NCBI GenBank assembly: GCA_963575745.1
Contig: CAUYUJ010021654.1
Coordinates: forward strand, 62,001-126,000
Direction of reading: 5' to 3'
DNA: 64,000 bases
From: Prorocentrum cordatum
Lineage: Eukaryota > Sar > Dinophyceae > Prorocentrales > Prorocentraceae
The translations under genes were made by a program, and so were the position numbers. Of the stretch, positions 32,765 to 44,145 are shown one piece after another. Each line of letters starts with the position of its first letter. The first letter of the stretch is position 1. The notes beneath the pieces were generated by a model, which had not been told where the DNA came from, did no database searches, and saw only the letters and a program-made list of their open reading frames with translations.

Positions 32765-33425
32765 GCTCTGCTTGGGAGGGAGGGAGGGGGAGGGGGGGGA
32801 CGTGTTTACCTGACGAATTATGTGCTCGGCACCTCCCCCCACACTGCCAGGGAGGGAGGGGGGGGGACGTTGACCTGACGAATTATGCGCTTGGCACCTC
32901 CCCCCATCCTGCCAGCTCCAAGGAGAGAGGGGGTGGTGTCAGGAGAGAGGGGGGGGGGGAGTGGGGGGGGGACAGGAGAGAGGGAAGGGGGGGACAGGCG
33001 AGAGGGGGGGGGCAGGAGAGAGAGGGGGGGGCAGGAGAGAGGAGGGGGGTGGGGGACAGGAGAGATGGGAGGGAGAGGGGGGGGGACAGGAAAGAGAAAG
33101 GGGGGGGGGAGACAGGAGAAGGGGGGGAGGAGGGGAGGGGGGGGACAGGAGAGAGGGGGAGGGGGGGACAGGAGAGGGGGGGGGGACAGGAGAGAGGGGG
33201 GGGGGACAGGAGAGAGGGGTGGGGGAAACAGGAGAGAGGGGGGAGGGAGAGGGGGGGGGGGGACAGGTGAGAGGGGGGGGGGGGACAGGAGAGAGGGGGA
33301 GGGGGAGGGGGGAAAAGGAGGGGGGGTGGGGACAGTAGAGAGGGGGGACAGGAGAGAGGGGGGGGGAGACAGGAGGGAGGGGAAGGGGGGAGGGGGTGGA
33401 CAGGAGAGAGGGGGAGGGGACAAGT
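32765..33425 (+). repeat. G-rich minisatellite GACAGGAGAGAGGGGGG
   Basis: First come two ~70-bp units ending GACGAATTATG-GCT-GGCACC. About 25 degenerate 17-22-bp units with long G runs follow from 32930. The plus strand has strong G-quadruplex potential. Confidence 0.95.
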
Positions 33426-33530
33426 TAGGTGCGCTCGCGTCAACATCTGACATCCTACCCCTCCCTCCCATCCCTTACCATGGCGCTGATTTTCTCTATC
33501 CGCGGACGCGTGTCGTAGCGGACCTGTGGC

Positions 33531-33752
33531 TCCGCGCGCGTGTGCGTAGTGGGTGGTGGTGCGCGTGCGTGCGTGCGTGTGTGCGTGGTTGTGGTTGTTG
33601 TGGTGGTGGTGTGTATGTGTGTGTGTGTGTGTGTGCGTGTGTGCGCGTGTACTGTGGTGTGACGTGGTGTGGCGTCTTGGTGGTTTGGTGGTGGGCCAGG
33701 TGCGTACGTGCGTGATGGCGGTGGTGGTGGTGGTGGTGGTGGTGGTGGCGGT

Positions 33753-33803
<51 letters not shown>

Positions 33804-33827
33804 TGTGTGTGTGTGTGTGTTGTGTGG

Positions 33828-33859
<32 letters not shown>

Positions 33860-34060
33860 TGCGTGTGTGTGTCTGTGTGTGCGCGCGTGTTATGTGGTGA
33901 GACGCGGTGCAGCGTGGTGGTGGTGGGTGGGGTAGTGCGGTGGTGGTGGCGGTGCGCGGTGGTGGTGCGCGTGCGTGCGTGCGTGCGTTGGTGGGTGGAA
34001 GTGGCGGTGGGTGTGCGTGCGGCGGGGCGGGGCGTGGTGCGGCGCGGTGGTGGCGGGCGG
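33531..34060 (+). repeat. GT/TGCG/TGG repeat tract
   Basis: (GT)n at 33755-33850, (GGT)n at 33718-33750 and GCGTGCGTGC runs. Z-DNA-prone. Confidence 0.95.
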
Positions 34061-34137
34061 ATGGGCGCGCGAGAAAGAGGCCCGCGCTGGGGCGAGAACG
34101 CCATCCTGAACGACGGAGGCCAAACACCGATCCGAAA

Positions 34138-34216
34138 ATGAGGCCCACGCTGCAGCGGGAGCACGATTCGGAACGATTCGGGAGCAGAAATGAGGCCGGC
34201 GCCTCAGCGAGAGCAG
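34138..34216 (-). repeat. 53-bp unit shared with 42649-42776, inverted
   Basis: AAATGAGGCC...CTGCAGCGGGAGCACGA here is the reverse complement of TCGTGCTCCCGCTGCAGCGC...GGCCTCATTT there. Confidence 0.65.
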
Positions 34217-34670
34217 CATTTTGACAAAAAACGCAGGCGAAAACCCAACTCCCGGGAATCCTGTGTAAAAAACCGTACGCGGGGGGGGGTCTACTACTTT
34301 CAGGCCGCCTTCGGGGGAAGAGGGAGAGAAGTATTCATATTGAGTGATTGTCAAGAGAGAGAGGGAGAGAGAGGGAGAGGGAGGGAGGGGAACGGAGAGA
34401 GTGTCGGGAGCGGCCAAGAGGGGGGTGTCCAAGAGGGGGGGGTGCAAATCATGACCAGCGGCATGTGCGCGGCCCAGCGGGGGGGGCCTGGGACGTAATG
34501 AAATAAGAAGAGGCGCCACGAGATCTGGGGAAATATCATGGCCCACGCCATGATATCCACCCCCCCCTAGTCATCACCCCCCTCTTTGCCGCCCCCGAGA
34601 GTGGGGGCGGCGGTGGGAGAGGAGAGGGGGTGGGGACAGGAGAGAGGAGAGAGGGTGAGGGGGGCGGGCC
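34217..34670. other. No gene; GAGAGG tract and G-runs
   Basis: (GAGAGG)n at about 34350-34400, G runs at 34270-34285 and 34430-34490. Confidence 0.5.
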
Positions 34671-34673
34671 GGG

Positions 34674-34803
34674 ATCATCACCATCACCATCACCATCACC
34701 ATCGTCACATCACCACCATCATCACAATCACCATCACCATCACCATCACCATCACCATCACCATCACCATCACCATCACCATCACCATCACCATCACCAT
34801 CAC

Positions 34804-34836
<33 letters not shown>

Positions 34837-35001
34837 GAGCATCGTCACCATCACCATCACCATCACCATCACCATCACCATCATCATCATCATCATCATC
34901 ATCATCAGCATCACCATCGTCATCATCATCATCAGCATCATCATCATCATCAGTATCGTTAATTATCATCATCATCACCATCACCATCAGCATCATCATG
35001 A

Positions 35002-35042
<41 letters not shown>

Positions 35043-35051
35043 ATGATCATG

Positions 35052-35086
<35 letters not shown>

Positions 35087-35119
35087 TACCATCACCATCA
35101 CCATCACCATCACCATCAC

Positions 35120-35214
<95 letters not shown>

Positions 35215-35215
35215 G
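34674..35215 (+). repeat. ATC/ACC triplet array
   Basis: (CACCAT)n at 34730-34805, five CGTCAT units at 35003-35040, and about 35 pure ATC units at 35120-35213. Confidence 0.95.
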
Positions 35216-35245
35216 GAACACCCCGGATCGGCGGCACTGGCCGGA

Positions 35246-35592
35246 GGCCACTACAATAACAAAAATATTCAGACATATTCAGAATATGCCCAAACATACT
35301 CAACAACAAAATCCCCAGACTATCTTTTTACTATTTTTGAGTACACCCCATGTAGAGGGTCAGGCCCGACTTAATTCCAGTCAAAAACACCGAAACAATA
35401 CACTCTGCCTCCAAACGAGGCCACTACAATGAAAACATATTCAAACATATTCAAAATGTGCACAAACATAGTCAACAAAACAATCCCTATACTAATTTTT
35501 TTTTACTGTTTTTGAGTATTCCCATGTAGAGGCTCAGGCCCGATTGAATTCCAGCCGAAAACACTAAAACAATACACTCTGCCTCCGAACGT
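35246..35592 (+). repeat. ~173-bp tandem duplication containing E4 right halves
   Basis: 'AGGCCACTACAAT' starts units near 35246 and 35420. Each ends in ACAATACACTCTGCCTCC. Inside, each carries an E4-type right end (GTAGAGG-TCAGGCCCGA). Confidence 0.8.
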
Positions 35593-35741
35593 GGAGCATG
35601 TGCGGGCGCCTCGCCAAGGCTTTGCACTGGCACTTGACAAGCACGTCGGGGGGGGGGGCTCCTACTGCCTGCCGCGCGCAAGCCGACCACCCCTGCCCAC
35701 AACACCATACAGAGTACGCTTCGCCTCCAAAACTGAAATAT

Positions 35742-35901
35742 TAGAGGCAAACAAACCTACCTCGCTTTTGACCACCCTCGCTTCCAATAGATACCAAGCG
35801 ATGTCAAACTACGGCATGTACTGGTCAGGCCGCTTGACGAGGAGGCGTATGGTATGACTTGGTTTTGCCTGGAAGCGAAAGCGGGGTAGGTAATTCACGC
35901 T
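35742..35901 (+). mobile_element. Short element E3, copy 1
   Basis: Inverted motifs ACCTACCTCGCTTT / AAAGCGGGGTAGGT lie near the ends. CTGAAATAT stands on both sides (35733-35741 and 35902-35910). Nearly identical to 48063-48228, same orientation. Confidence 0.85.
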
Positions 35902-36184
35902 CTGAAATATGCGCTGGCACCCCACGACCACTTTGCATTGGATTGCGACAGGGACTGCCGGGGGCGCCTGATGCGTTGGGAGGGAGGGTTGAGGGTTGGA
36001 GTGAGCGAGACGGCTTGCGCCTTATGAGCAGGAGGTATCTTGACCCATCCGCCGAATGACCCCCTCCCCTCGACCTGGAGGGGATGGGCCGCAGCCGATT
36101 AAAGCGTCCAAGAAGGCCTCGGCGAGAAGGCAACAATCGTTGATGTTCCTTAGGTTTTGAGCGAAGTTTGGCAGGATCGAATCT

Positions 36185-36480
36185 ATCTAAGATGGCACTG
36201 AGAGTGCCCTAACAGAGGACCAGGAGGCCCCCCCAAGATGTCCCCGATTGGCTCCAAAGAAACGCCCAAAGGGCCCCAAGAGGGTTCCCCGAAGCACCCA
36301 CGGCGCTCCAAAAAGCATCCTGGATCGCCAGGCGCCCCAAAGATGCCCCAAGAGTATCCCAAGGAGCTCCCAAGAGGCATCCGAAGAGACTCCGAGAGGC
36401 ATCCAAGAGGCCTCTGGCCAGTGTGCTCACCCTCCTCCTCCTCCTCCCTCCTCCTCCTCCCCTCCTCCTCCTCCGATGAC
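36185..36480 (+). repeat. Family G related array, then (CTC)n
   Basis: GGCCCCAAGAGGG, CTCCCAAGAGGCATCC units to 36420; CTCCTCC to 36480. Confidence 0.65.
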
Positions 36481-38214
36481 TCCTCCATCGTTCCCCCTCT
36501 TGGGGTAGGACGGCTTCCCCAACGCTTTATTCCACTGCGTGCTCCTCAGGGCAACTCCCTTGGGCATGGCTTCTGGATGGTCTGGTGGGGGTACGCGAAC
36601 CGTCCAGACTTGGGGTTCCCAAACCGGTGCGGTCTCAGACCGTGCGGTGGCCTCGAACCCTCGAAAGACCTCACTGCACGGTCCGCCACCGCGCGGTTTC
36701 GGCCCTGGGTGGCCGCACTCGCCAGAAACATCTTCGCAAAAGCAACCCAAAGAAAACCGCGCGGTCAACCCGAATCCCAACACGGTGTGGTCACTACGCC
36801 GTTTGGAGCCCACGGCTGACTATCTCTTGCTCGCTCATGGTGGACGCTGGGGCCCGGGGAATGCGGCAAGGAGGAGGAAAGGAGCAACACAGGGTGCAGA
36901 AAGATGCAGGGAGCCATGGCGATTGGGAGGTGTCCTCTGTCCACATGCAGCCCAGCTCGTCGGCAGGCACGGTCCAACCAGGTCGCGTCCGTGCGAAGTC
37001 CCTGAGGTTCGTGTATCCCAGCCTCAAACAGCGGGCTCTCGAAATGGAGGGCGCTTGGGAATGGGTGGAAAGCAGCAGGAGGAGGAGCAGGCGGAGGAGG
37101 ATGAAACGAAGCGAAGCGAAGCAAAGCAAAACGAAACGAACGCCGGATTCGTGCGCGCTTCCTTGGGGAACCCGCCCGTGCCCGTCATGGAATGGCGTGG
37201 AGACCATTGTTTCAAATATGTGATATGTAGGCGGACTCACGTGGTAACCATCATCCAGCGCACCCGGAGGCTGATAACCATAGCAAGACGTTTGACATGT
37301 TGTATCCGTGTTGTGTTGGGACGGTCGCTGCCCGCATATGATTATGCCCCGTGTCGGCGTCGCAACAGTACCTATTCAAGCTGTGGAGAAATTTCTGGAC
37401 GTCGTCGTCCCATGTCTTTGGGTGCCCTTCATCTTGCTGGCGCCCGCGTGGTCCTGTGGATAAAATCGGGCCACAAAACATCGCCATCGTTCTGTATAGT
37501 GCCCGGTTGCGTGTCATCATCGTTGTCGTCGTCGTCGTCCTAGGGAGTCGAGCTCACGACCGGTCGACTCTCGGGCAGTCTTCGCGTGACCGATATGCCC
37601 GTTTATCTCCTTCACCGGACAGGCGAAGGCATTGGTAATGCTGGTTAGTTGGGGCACGAGCGCCTGGGGCTGGCCAGCGCGTTGTCTAGCCAGAGCAGCA
37701 CCCAGCTCGCGGAAGGAAGTCGCCTCGTTGAGTGGGCTCATCATTGGGAATGTCCAAGGGTTTAGGTCTGTAAGGGAGCTCGCAGGGGCGTCAGGAGGGC
37801 CGTCTTAGTCGCTCGTCGCCGTGGGCCTTGGTTCGCCCATTTTCAAAACGTTTCCGAGGTGCGCGAAATTACCGAACCAGATGTTCTTTGCACCGCGGGC
37901 CCAGCATGACTCTCATCTGTCCGATGGCAAACGGCACCCTAACACGTCTGGGCATATGTCGACATCGACTCGCACAATGTAGCTTAAAAAAAACATGCAC
38001 AACAACGCCGCGCGTGATGATATGGTGCACTCAAACGGGCCAGTGCTACTGGCAAACGATTGGGCAAATCAGCGCCCGTCGAACACAGCCGCGTTTACGA
38101 CCAGACATGGGGGCCCACAACAGGTCCGCGTTCCCACGATATGTTGTTGGACGCCTGCAGTGCAAGCACCGCCGCCGTAGCGCCGGAACTGACAAGACAG
38201 CCTGACGTCGATGT
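36481..38214. other. 1.7 kb non-repetitive DNA, possible exon remnants only
   Basis: A plus frame at 36539-37543 (334 codons) is long but Arg-rich with no domain. A minus frame at 37251-37520 contains PRGRQQDEGHPKTWDDDVQK, vaguely like the C-terminal tail of non-LTR retrotransposon polymerases. Neither is good enough to call a gene. Confidence 0.3.
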
Positions 38215-39115
38215 CTCTACGCAAGACGGCCCAACGCTGCTGCGCGCGCGGCAGCGTAGAGGCTGCCCCCGCTGCATTTCCCCACGCGCGCCGGCCCGGC
38301 GCCGCCGCGCGAGAGACGGCGCAAGGGCCACTCCCGCTGCGTATTCCGCGTGGGGCGACCCGGCGCCGCCGCGCGCGCAACGGCGCGGAGGCCGTCTCCA
38401 TTGCGGTTTCTTTGCGCAAGCAGCCCAGCGCCGCCGCGCGCGCGACGACGCACAGGTCGCCACCGTTAAATTTCTCCGCGCGCGACGGCCAAGCGCTGCC
38501 GCGCGCACGGCGGCGCAGGAACGGTTCGCGCTGCGTTTCTTGCTCGCGACGGCCCCAGCCCGCCGCGCGCGCGGCGGCGCAATGGCCGCCTCCATTTGCG
38601 CTTCTCCACGCGCGACGGCCCAGCGCCGCCGTGCGCGCGCGGAAACGCAGGAGCCGGTCTCGTCACGTTTCTCTGCGCGCGGCGGTCTAGCGCCGCCGCG
38701 CGCGCGGAGGCGAAAGGGCCGCCGCCGCTGCGTTTCCCTGCGCACGCCAGCAAAACGCCGCCGCGCGCACGGCGGCGCTGTGGCCGCTCGCGCTGCGCTT
38801 CTCCGCGCACAACGGCCCAGCGTCGCCGCGCGCGCGGTGGCGCAAGGGCCGCTGGCGCTGCGATTTCCGCGCGCGACGGCCCAGCGCCACCGCGCGCGCG
38901 GCAACGCGCAGACAGCTCCCGTTGCATGCGACCGACCAGCCGAGTGCGCGGCGGCGCAGAAGCTGTTCTCGTCGCGATTCTTCGGCGCGCGGCGGCCCAG
39001 CACCGCCGCGCGCGCGGCGGCGCAAGGGCCGCCTACATTGCGTTCCTCCGCGCGCGACGGCACGGCGCCCCCTCGCGCGGCGTCGCAGAACAGCTCGCGG
39101 CGAACTGTGCACAAA
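38215..39115 (+). repeat. ~63.5-bp GC-rich minisatellite, about 14 copies
   Basis: CGCCGCCGCGCGCGCG-type blocks recur at 38241, 38305, 38367, 38430, 38494, 38559, 38625, 38692, 38757, 38824, 38887, 39003 and 39066. Between them are GGCGCAAGGGCCGC and TTTCTCCGCGCGCGACGGCCC. It is open in several frames on both strands (up to 379 codons), which is a by-product of GC-richness and a period near a multiple of three. Confidence 0.9.
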
Positions 39116-39194
39116 AGAGGTGCCCGCCTGAGTTTGACCTCGGGATGGCCCCTTCAAGAGGAACTCTCCACTGAGGTACTGGCCCCGCCGCGCA

Positions 39195-39216
39195 CTTGAG
39201 CCAAAATGGCAATGGA
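39195..39216 (-). other. Relict dinoflagellate spliced-leader sequence
   Basis: The minus strand contains GCCATTTTGGCTCAAG exactly, and the full 22 nt match the dinoflagellate spliced leader at 20 positions (differences at positions 4 and 6). The leader is not followed by GT, so this is not a donor-type leader RNA gene. The usual explanation is a trans-spliced mRNA that was reverse transcribed and reinserted. Downstream on the minus strand the sequence runs into the GC-rich minisatellite; upstream is a (CCT)n tract. No clear parent gene. Confidence 0.7.
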
Positions 39217-39221
39217 AGGGA

Positions 39222-39480
39222 GGGAAGAGGAGGAGGAGGAGGAGGAGGAGGAGGAGGAGGAGGAGGAGGAGGAGGAGGAGGAGGAGGAGGATGGAGGAGG
39301 AGAGGAGGAGTGGAGGAGGAGGAGGAGGAGGAGGAGGGGAGGGCGGAGGAGGAGGAGGAGGAGGAGGAGGAGGAGGAGGAGGAGGAGGAGGAGGAGGAGA
39401 GGAGGGGGAGAAAGAGGTGGGCAGCAGGGGGAGCAGGTGGGGGGGGAGGAGGGCAGGGGGGGAGGGAGTGGAGGGGGGGG
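39222..39480 (+). repeat. (GGA)n array passing into G-rich tract
   Basis: Pure GGA to about 39400, then GGGGGAGGAGGG. Confidence 0.95.
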
Positions 39481-39700
39481 GATCGGGGAGGCGGCCTGAT
39501 CATGAGGGGCAGCAGGCTCTCGCTGGGGACGAGCAGGGGGAGGCCCATGCCGTACAGCTCGTAGAACACGATCTGCTGCGGGTCGTAGGGCAGCACGACG
39601 GCCGCCCGGTGGCGCGCCCAGTTCGACCTGGAGGCTACGCTTCTTCATCCCCTGGTCTGCGCGGGCTCCTCCCTCTTCCCCCCCTCGCGCTCCAGTCTTG

Positions 39701-39884
39701 GGCGCCCGAGTTATCCGGGGTAACTCGGGTTTGGATTCCCGAAAAAGGAACCCGAGTTATCCCTGACCCGAAATACCCCTGATGATTCGGGGCTCTGGAC
39801 GCCCGAGTTATCCGGGGTAACTCGGGTCCGGGGTAACCCGAGGTATCCCTGACCCGAGTTACCCCTGATGACTCAGGGCTCTGA
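39701..39884 (+). mobile_element. Palindromic element E8, second locus
   Basis: GGCGCCCGAGTTATCCGGGG start; two units, the second shortened. Confidence 0.85.
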
Positions 39885-40848
39885 CAGTCCTTTTCGCCCT
39901 CGTCCCTCAACTCGCTCCCGGTGCACCCCCCTGACTGCTAACGGGCGTCCGGCTGTCCTGGGCCACGTGGCACCCGCGGCCATAAAAAACAAATGTTGCT
40001 ACCCTCTCGTGTGAAACGGTCGACATCCAGGCCAAATCCCCACCGCCCTCTCCGGCGATCGGTAACGAACGTACGTGTGGTGGGGCCTGGACCCCCCCCC
40101 CCTCCGTGCTGGTGCTCGCGCGCATACCATGGCGATCGCAACGCACCGGTCCGCCCCGATGCACGCCATGCTCTCCGCATGACCGCTACCCCCGCGTACG
40201 CACCGCTTCCAGAAATAGCAAAAACAAGATCACGGGACCCACAGAGCGGAGAGGGGAAGGGAAGATCGCAGATCAAATATTTTGCTGCAGCTCGAGGGCT
40301 TGAGATGGCCTCGCGAACTTTCTGGGGGCCGCCTGGGAGGGCGAGGGGGGCGGCGGGGAAAAGAAGGAGAGGGGAGGAGGAGGAGCAGGCGGGGACGAGG
40401 GTAAGAGTAGTGGGGGTGAGGGTAAGAACAGAGGGTGGGAGGGGCAGGCAGGAAAGAGAGGGAGAGACAGGACGGCGAGGGAGGGAGAGACAGGAAGGAA
40501 GGGGAGGGAGGGACAGTAAGAATGGAAGGGGGGTAAGAATGGAGAGAGGGGCGGGAAGGAACGGGAGAGAGGGGAGCGCAGGGAAGAGCAAGGGGGAAGG
40601 GCAGGAAAGGGACAGGGGGCGGAAGCCTGGGCGAAGAGCATCTACCCCCTTGCCTCGCTCTCTGCCTGCTCTTACCCCCCCTTCCTTCTTCTCGTCCTCC
40701 TCCCGATCGTCGTACTCGTCGCTCTCGCAGTCCGCCTCGTCCTGCTCTTCATCCGCCCTCCTCAATGCCACTCCCGCCCTCCTCCCGCCTTCTCGTCCTC
40801 CCTCCTCCCTCCTGCTACCCCCTTCTCTTCCTTATCCACCTCTGCCCC

Positions 40849-40905
<57 letters not shown>

Positions 40906-41386
40906 CCACGTCCCCCCCGTAGAGAGTGAGACGACGGAGCAGTGTGGCAAGACTGGAGAGGCAATTAAGAAGTTAGCAGCCCCCGCCCCTCCCCCTACCC
41001 CAGCCGCCCTCCCACTTCGCCTGGGCCTGCCCTCCCTTCCCAGTGTCTCATCGCGATGGCGGGTGCACCGCTGCGTGGTCCGCCTCCTCTTTCCTAGGCA
41101 AGCCGCAGAGCGAATGTTCCTCCTCCTCCTCCTCCTCACTTCCCCCTCCGTTCTCATCACCGACTTCGCCCTCAAACTCGTCATCATCGTCGTACTCCGC
41201 ACACCAACGACGACGCGCCTCCTCCCAAGGAACGACCTACATACTGCTTTCCGTTGTTGTGCTGTTTCGATGCTCCCACGTCCTGCCTTGGTTCCGCCTT
41301 TGCTGCAAGACGAGACCAAAACCAAAACGGTCCACGAAATCGCCAGAACGCGGTTGATCGGCGGCGAACACAAATGGAACTCAGAG
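39885..41386. other. 1.5 kb, no gene; purine tract and (TGC)n
   Basis: GGAGGG/AGGAAG-rich at 40330-40620, (CTG)n at 40851-40905. Frames up to 309 codons are low-complexity. Confidence 0.45.
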
Positions 41387-41507
41387 GGGGCGGGCCTTCT
41401 CAGAGAGCTCGGAAGGACCCGGCCTTCCGAGGAGCGTTCTGAGCCTCCTCGGAAGCCACCGAGGGATTCTCAGACGTCCATGGGACTTCTGAGAAGCTCC
41501 ACCGCCT
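41387..41507 (+). mobile_element. Short element E11, copy 2
   Basis: GGGCGGGCCTTCTCAGAGAG ... CTTCTGAGAAGCTCC. Confidence 0.6.
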
Positions 41508-41511
41508 TCCT

Positions 41512-41640
41512 GGCCATCGCTCGGACGTCCATTCCCTGTTTTTTTTTTCTGTTTCGTGCGTGGCTTTTTCCCCAAATGATCAAGGATGCTCCTCGATGGT
41601 CCTCGCCGAAGGAAAAGTGCACACGTCCGAGCGATGCCAA
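41512..41640 (+). mobile_element. Short element E5, copy 2
   Basis: GGCCATCGCTCGGACGTCC ... CACACGTCCGAGCGATGCC; directly follows E11. Confidence 0.85.
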
Positions 41641-41740
41641 CCTTCTGACAAGGCCCGCTCCCCCACCCACTTCCGCCCTGGGCACGCCGCCGAATCGAGC
41701 CCCGCCTCGTCCCGCCGATCTTGGAGGAACGAAACACTGC

Positions 41741-41897
41741 TAACCAGCCTCGAAGTTATCCCTATCCCTAAGATGGGCGAGCAAACAGCGAGGACACTCT
41801 TAGGGATAGGCCCTCAGAAACTGAGGGAATCCTTCAGATCGGCATCGAGGTGAGGTGATGTCAAACACAGGGATAGGGATGTGTTTCACACTGGTAA
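41741..41897 (+). mobile_element. Short element E2, copy with 5-bp target duplication
   Basis: TAACCAGCCTCGAAGTTATC at the left and CACTGGTAA at the right. ACTGC flanks both sides (41736-41740 and 41898-41902). Internal 'TATCCCTATCCCTAAGAT' and inverted 'AGGGATAGGGAT'. Confidence 0.85.
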
Positions 41898-41919
41898 ACT
41901 GCACAGACACAAACTTTCG

Positions 41920-42030
41920 GAGGGCCGCTGGAACCCGCTCCCTGGCGCGCAGGAACGCGCCACGGGCGCGCTGGAGGCGGCGCAGGGGGGGGCCCAGCGC
42001 CGATCCGAGGAATATCCGCGCGGACACCCG
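41920..42030. repeat. GC-rich palindromic core, shared with 29.7 and 54.3 kb
   Basis: 'CGCGCTGGAGGCGGCGC' and 'GGCCCAGCGCCGATCCGAGG' blocks resemble the centre of the 29.46-29.97 kb palindrome and 54215-54310. Confidence 0.5.
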
Positions 42031-42034
42031 AATT

Positions 42035-42192
42035 GTTCGGCGGCGGACGAACCTCCCTTTTGTACACCTCCCCTTAGTGAAAGCGGCCTGGGACCGAAAC
42101 CGACGGACCTGGACCCGCAGAAATGACGGCCGCGGCGCCCTCTCGCGATCCGAAAACGACCGATTCCTGAATCGACGTGTCAGGGTAGGAGG
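42035..42192 (+). repeat. Dispersed repeat E10, copy 1
   Basis: 'ACCGAAACCGACGGACCTGG' to 'CGACGTGTCAGGGTAGGAGG' matches 55732-55890 in the same orientation. Confidence 0.8.
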
Positions 42193-42254
42193 TCCGTCCA
42201 CCCCCGAGAGTTGTATGCTTCTGCCACTTCTCGTTCCCCTGCTGCCTCCTCCTT

Positions 42255-42460
42255 GGACGCCCGGAATGGGCACGGAAACAATGGGCACAATGCCCAACAG
42301 CAAATGTTGTCCGAACCAACAGCGGCCGCTGTTGAGCAGCCGGCCCTCTGTCTCGAATGGACACAGGCCGCGGCGGCGTGGGCAGCGAGTCCTGTTCAAA
42401 ATGAGCAGGAACTGCTGTTGGGCATCGTACCCATTCTTTCCGTACCCATTTCGGGCGTCC
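42255..42460 (+). mobile_element. Palindromic element E9, copy 1
   Basis: GGACGCCCGGAATGGGCACG faces CGTACCCATTTCGGGCGTCC. 206 bp, with inverted arms of about 45 bp. The copy at 55526-55730 is in the opposite orientation. Confidence 0.85.
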
Positions 42461-42648
42461 AAATCCTCTTCCCCCCTCCGGCTCTCCGGTCCTCCCGCCT
42501 CCCGCCTCCACAGTTACACAATATGAGTGCTGCTCTCCTCTCTCCGCGCACGACGTCCAGGGAATTCTCGGCCCCCCTCCGCGCATTGTCTTCTTTACAC
42601 GCGGGATTCCTGGGAAAGGGGCTTTCGCTGTAGTTGTTTTTCGACATG

Positions 42649-42776
42649 TTCTTCCCGCTGCAGCGCTGGCCTCATTTCCGCGCTTCCGCTCGTCCCGAGT
42701 CGTGCTCCCGCTGCAGCGCTGGCCTCATTTCCGCGCTTCCGCTCGTCCCGAGTCGTGCTCCCGCTGCAGCGCTGGC
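42649..42776 (+). repeat. 53-bp tandem repeat, 2.4 copies
   Basis: CCCGCTGCAGCGCTGGCCTC repeats exactly at 53-bp spacing. An inverted related unit is at 34138-34216. Confidence 0.85.
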
Positions 42777-43084
42777 GTTATCATTTCCAGCGCAGCACCA
42801 CGGCATGGTTCCAAACAGGCCCCAATATCTAGAACATGCCTTCCCGAAAAAAACCATCGGAAGTGATTCCACATACGGTGCCGATTCGTTGATTGTTTGG
42901 ACCGCAGACGTCGCCACGCCATGCTGTCATATGCTATGCCATGCTGCGACATCCGATTGTGCGAATGAAGAGGATACCTACGCCACGGTAAAGGAGGAGA
43001 GGGAGGGGTAGGACGTCAGATAGGACGCCAGCGCATCTAGCTTTAGGTTCGGCAATAGCGACTATAGGCGGTCCACCACCATGT

Positions 43085-43790
43085 CGCGCGAAGAATTTCA
43101 AACTCTATAAACACTGTGTAAAATCTCCCAGCCCAACCAAGCGAAACTCTGAAGCTCTAGAAACACTTGCAAACATATCTAAGCCAAAACCTGCGAACAT
43201 CGCAAACTCTAATAACAACTTCCAGAAATCTCAAAAACCAAACAACGAAAATGTCAAATTCAACAAACACTTCAAAACACATCTAAACCGGAACCTGGGA
43301 AAATCTCAAATTAAACTTGAAGCCGTAACTCCAAAACACAGTTAAAACAAACTACGGAAATACGTTGGGGAAGCTCTGAAGCAACTCAAAGCGCCTAAAA
43401 ACTGCAACAAATAGCTAAACATAGTTGAACCAACTCTAAGCGCCTGAAAGCTCAATTCTATACCAATCCTAACATACTATGAAAACTCTAAACTGACCGC
43501 CTGACGAACTCCAAACAAATTGTGGGACAACTCTGGAAAACAAAGCTCTATATGCAAACCCCAGCAGCCTAGGAAACTTAAAACAAAACTTCCAACAACC
43601 TCTAAAAACAATATGACAGCCGAAACATCAAGCATATGTTGTTCAATCTCTCTGCTTCAAGTTGGGTTGAGTGTTTCCAGGTTTTGGCTTGAGTGTTTCC
43701 AGGTTTTGGCTTGGACATGCTTTGAAGTTTTTGTTTATGTTCGAGATGTTCGCAAGGTTTGGCTCATATGTTTTTGAAGAGTTTGGGGAG
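43085..43790. repeat. A-rich island of AAGCCAAAACCTGGAAACACT-like units
   Basis: About 0.7 kb of clearly lower GC than its surroundings. Loose repeats of AACTCTGAAG and CCAAAACCTG to about 43620 turn at about 43655 into the inverted forms (GTGTTTCCAGGTTTTGGCTT twice), so the block is partly fold-back. Confidence 0.75.
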
Positions 43791-44011
43791 GTTGAGTTTC
43801 CTGCTGAAGATTTCCCGAAGATTTCGGAAAGTGTTCTCGACGGACCTCTTGTAATAGCCGAACATAAATCTAGCCATCCCCCCTCCGGTCCTCCCCCCCG
43901 CTCCCGCTCCACTCTTCCAGTCCTCCCGCGCTTTCGTGCCTCCAGTCGCCTCTGCAGCGTCCCGCCGCTTGCTCGACGGACGCCTGCTCGCTTGGGTCCG
44001 CAGGCAAAACA

Positions 44012-44145
44012 GTGACCCTGCTGCCTCCTCCTCCTCCTCCCCCTCCTCCTCCTCCTCCTCCCCCTCCTCCTCCCCCTCCTCCCCCTCCTCCTCCTCCTCC
44101 TCCTCCTCCTCCTCCTGCCTCCTCCTCCTGCACCTCCTCCTCCTG
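44012..44145 (+). repeat. (CTC)n array
   Basis: CCTCCTCC with few breaks. Confidence 0.95.

Noticed and set aside
36539-37543. 334-codon plus-strand frame
   Set aside because: Arg/Ser-rich, no domain or repeat, overlaps equally plausible minus frames; composition explains its length.
38060-39199. Long overlapping open frames on both strands (379 and 339 codons)
   Set aside because: They run through a GC-rich minisatellite of about 63.5 bp. Frames are open on both strands because stop codons are rare at this composition, and the unit is not an exact multiple of three.
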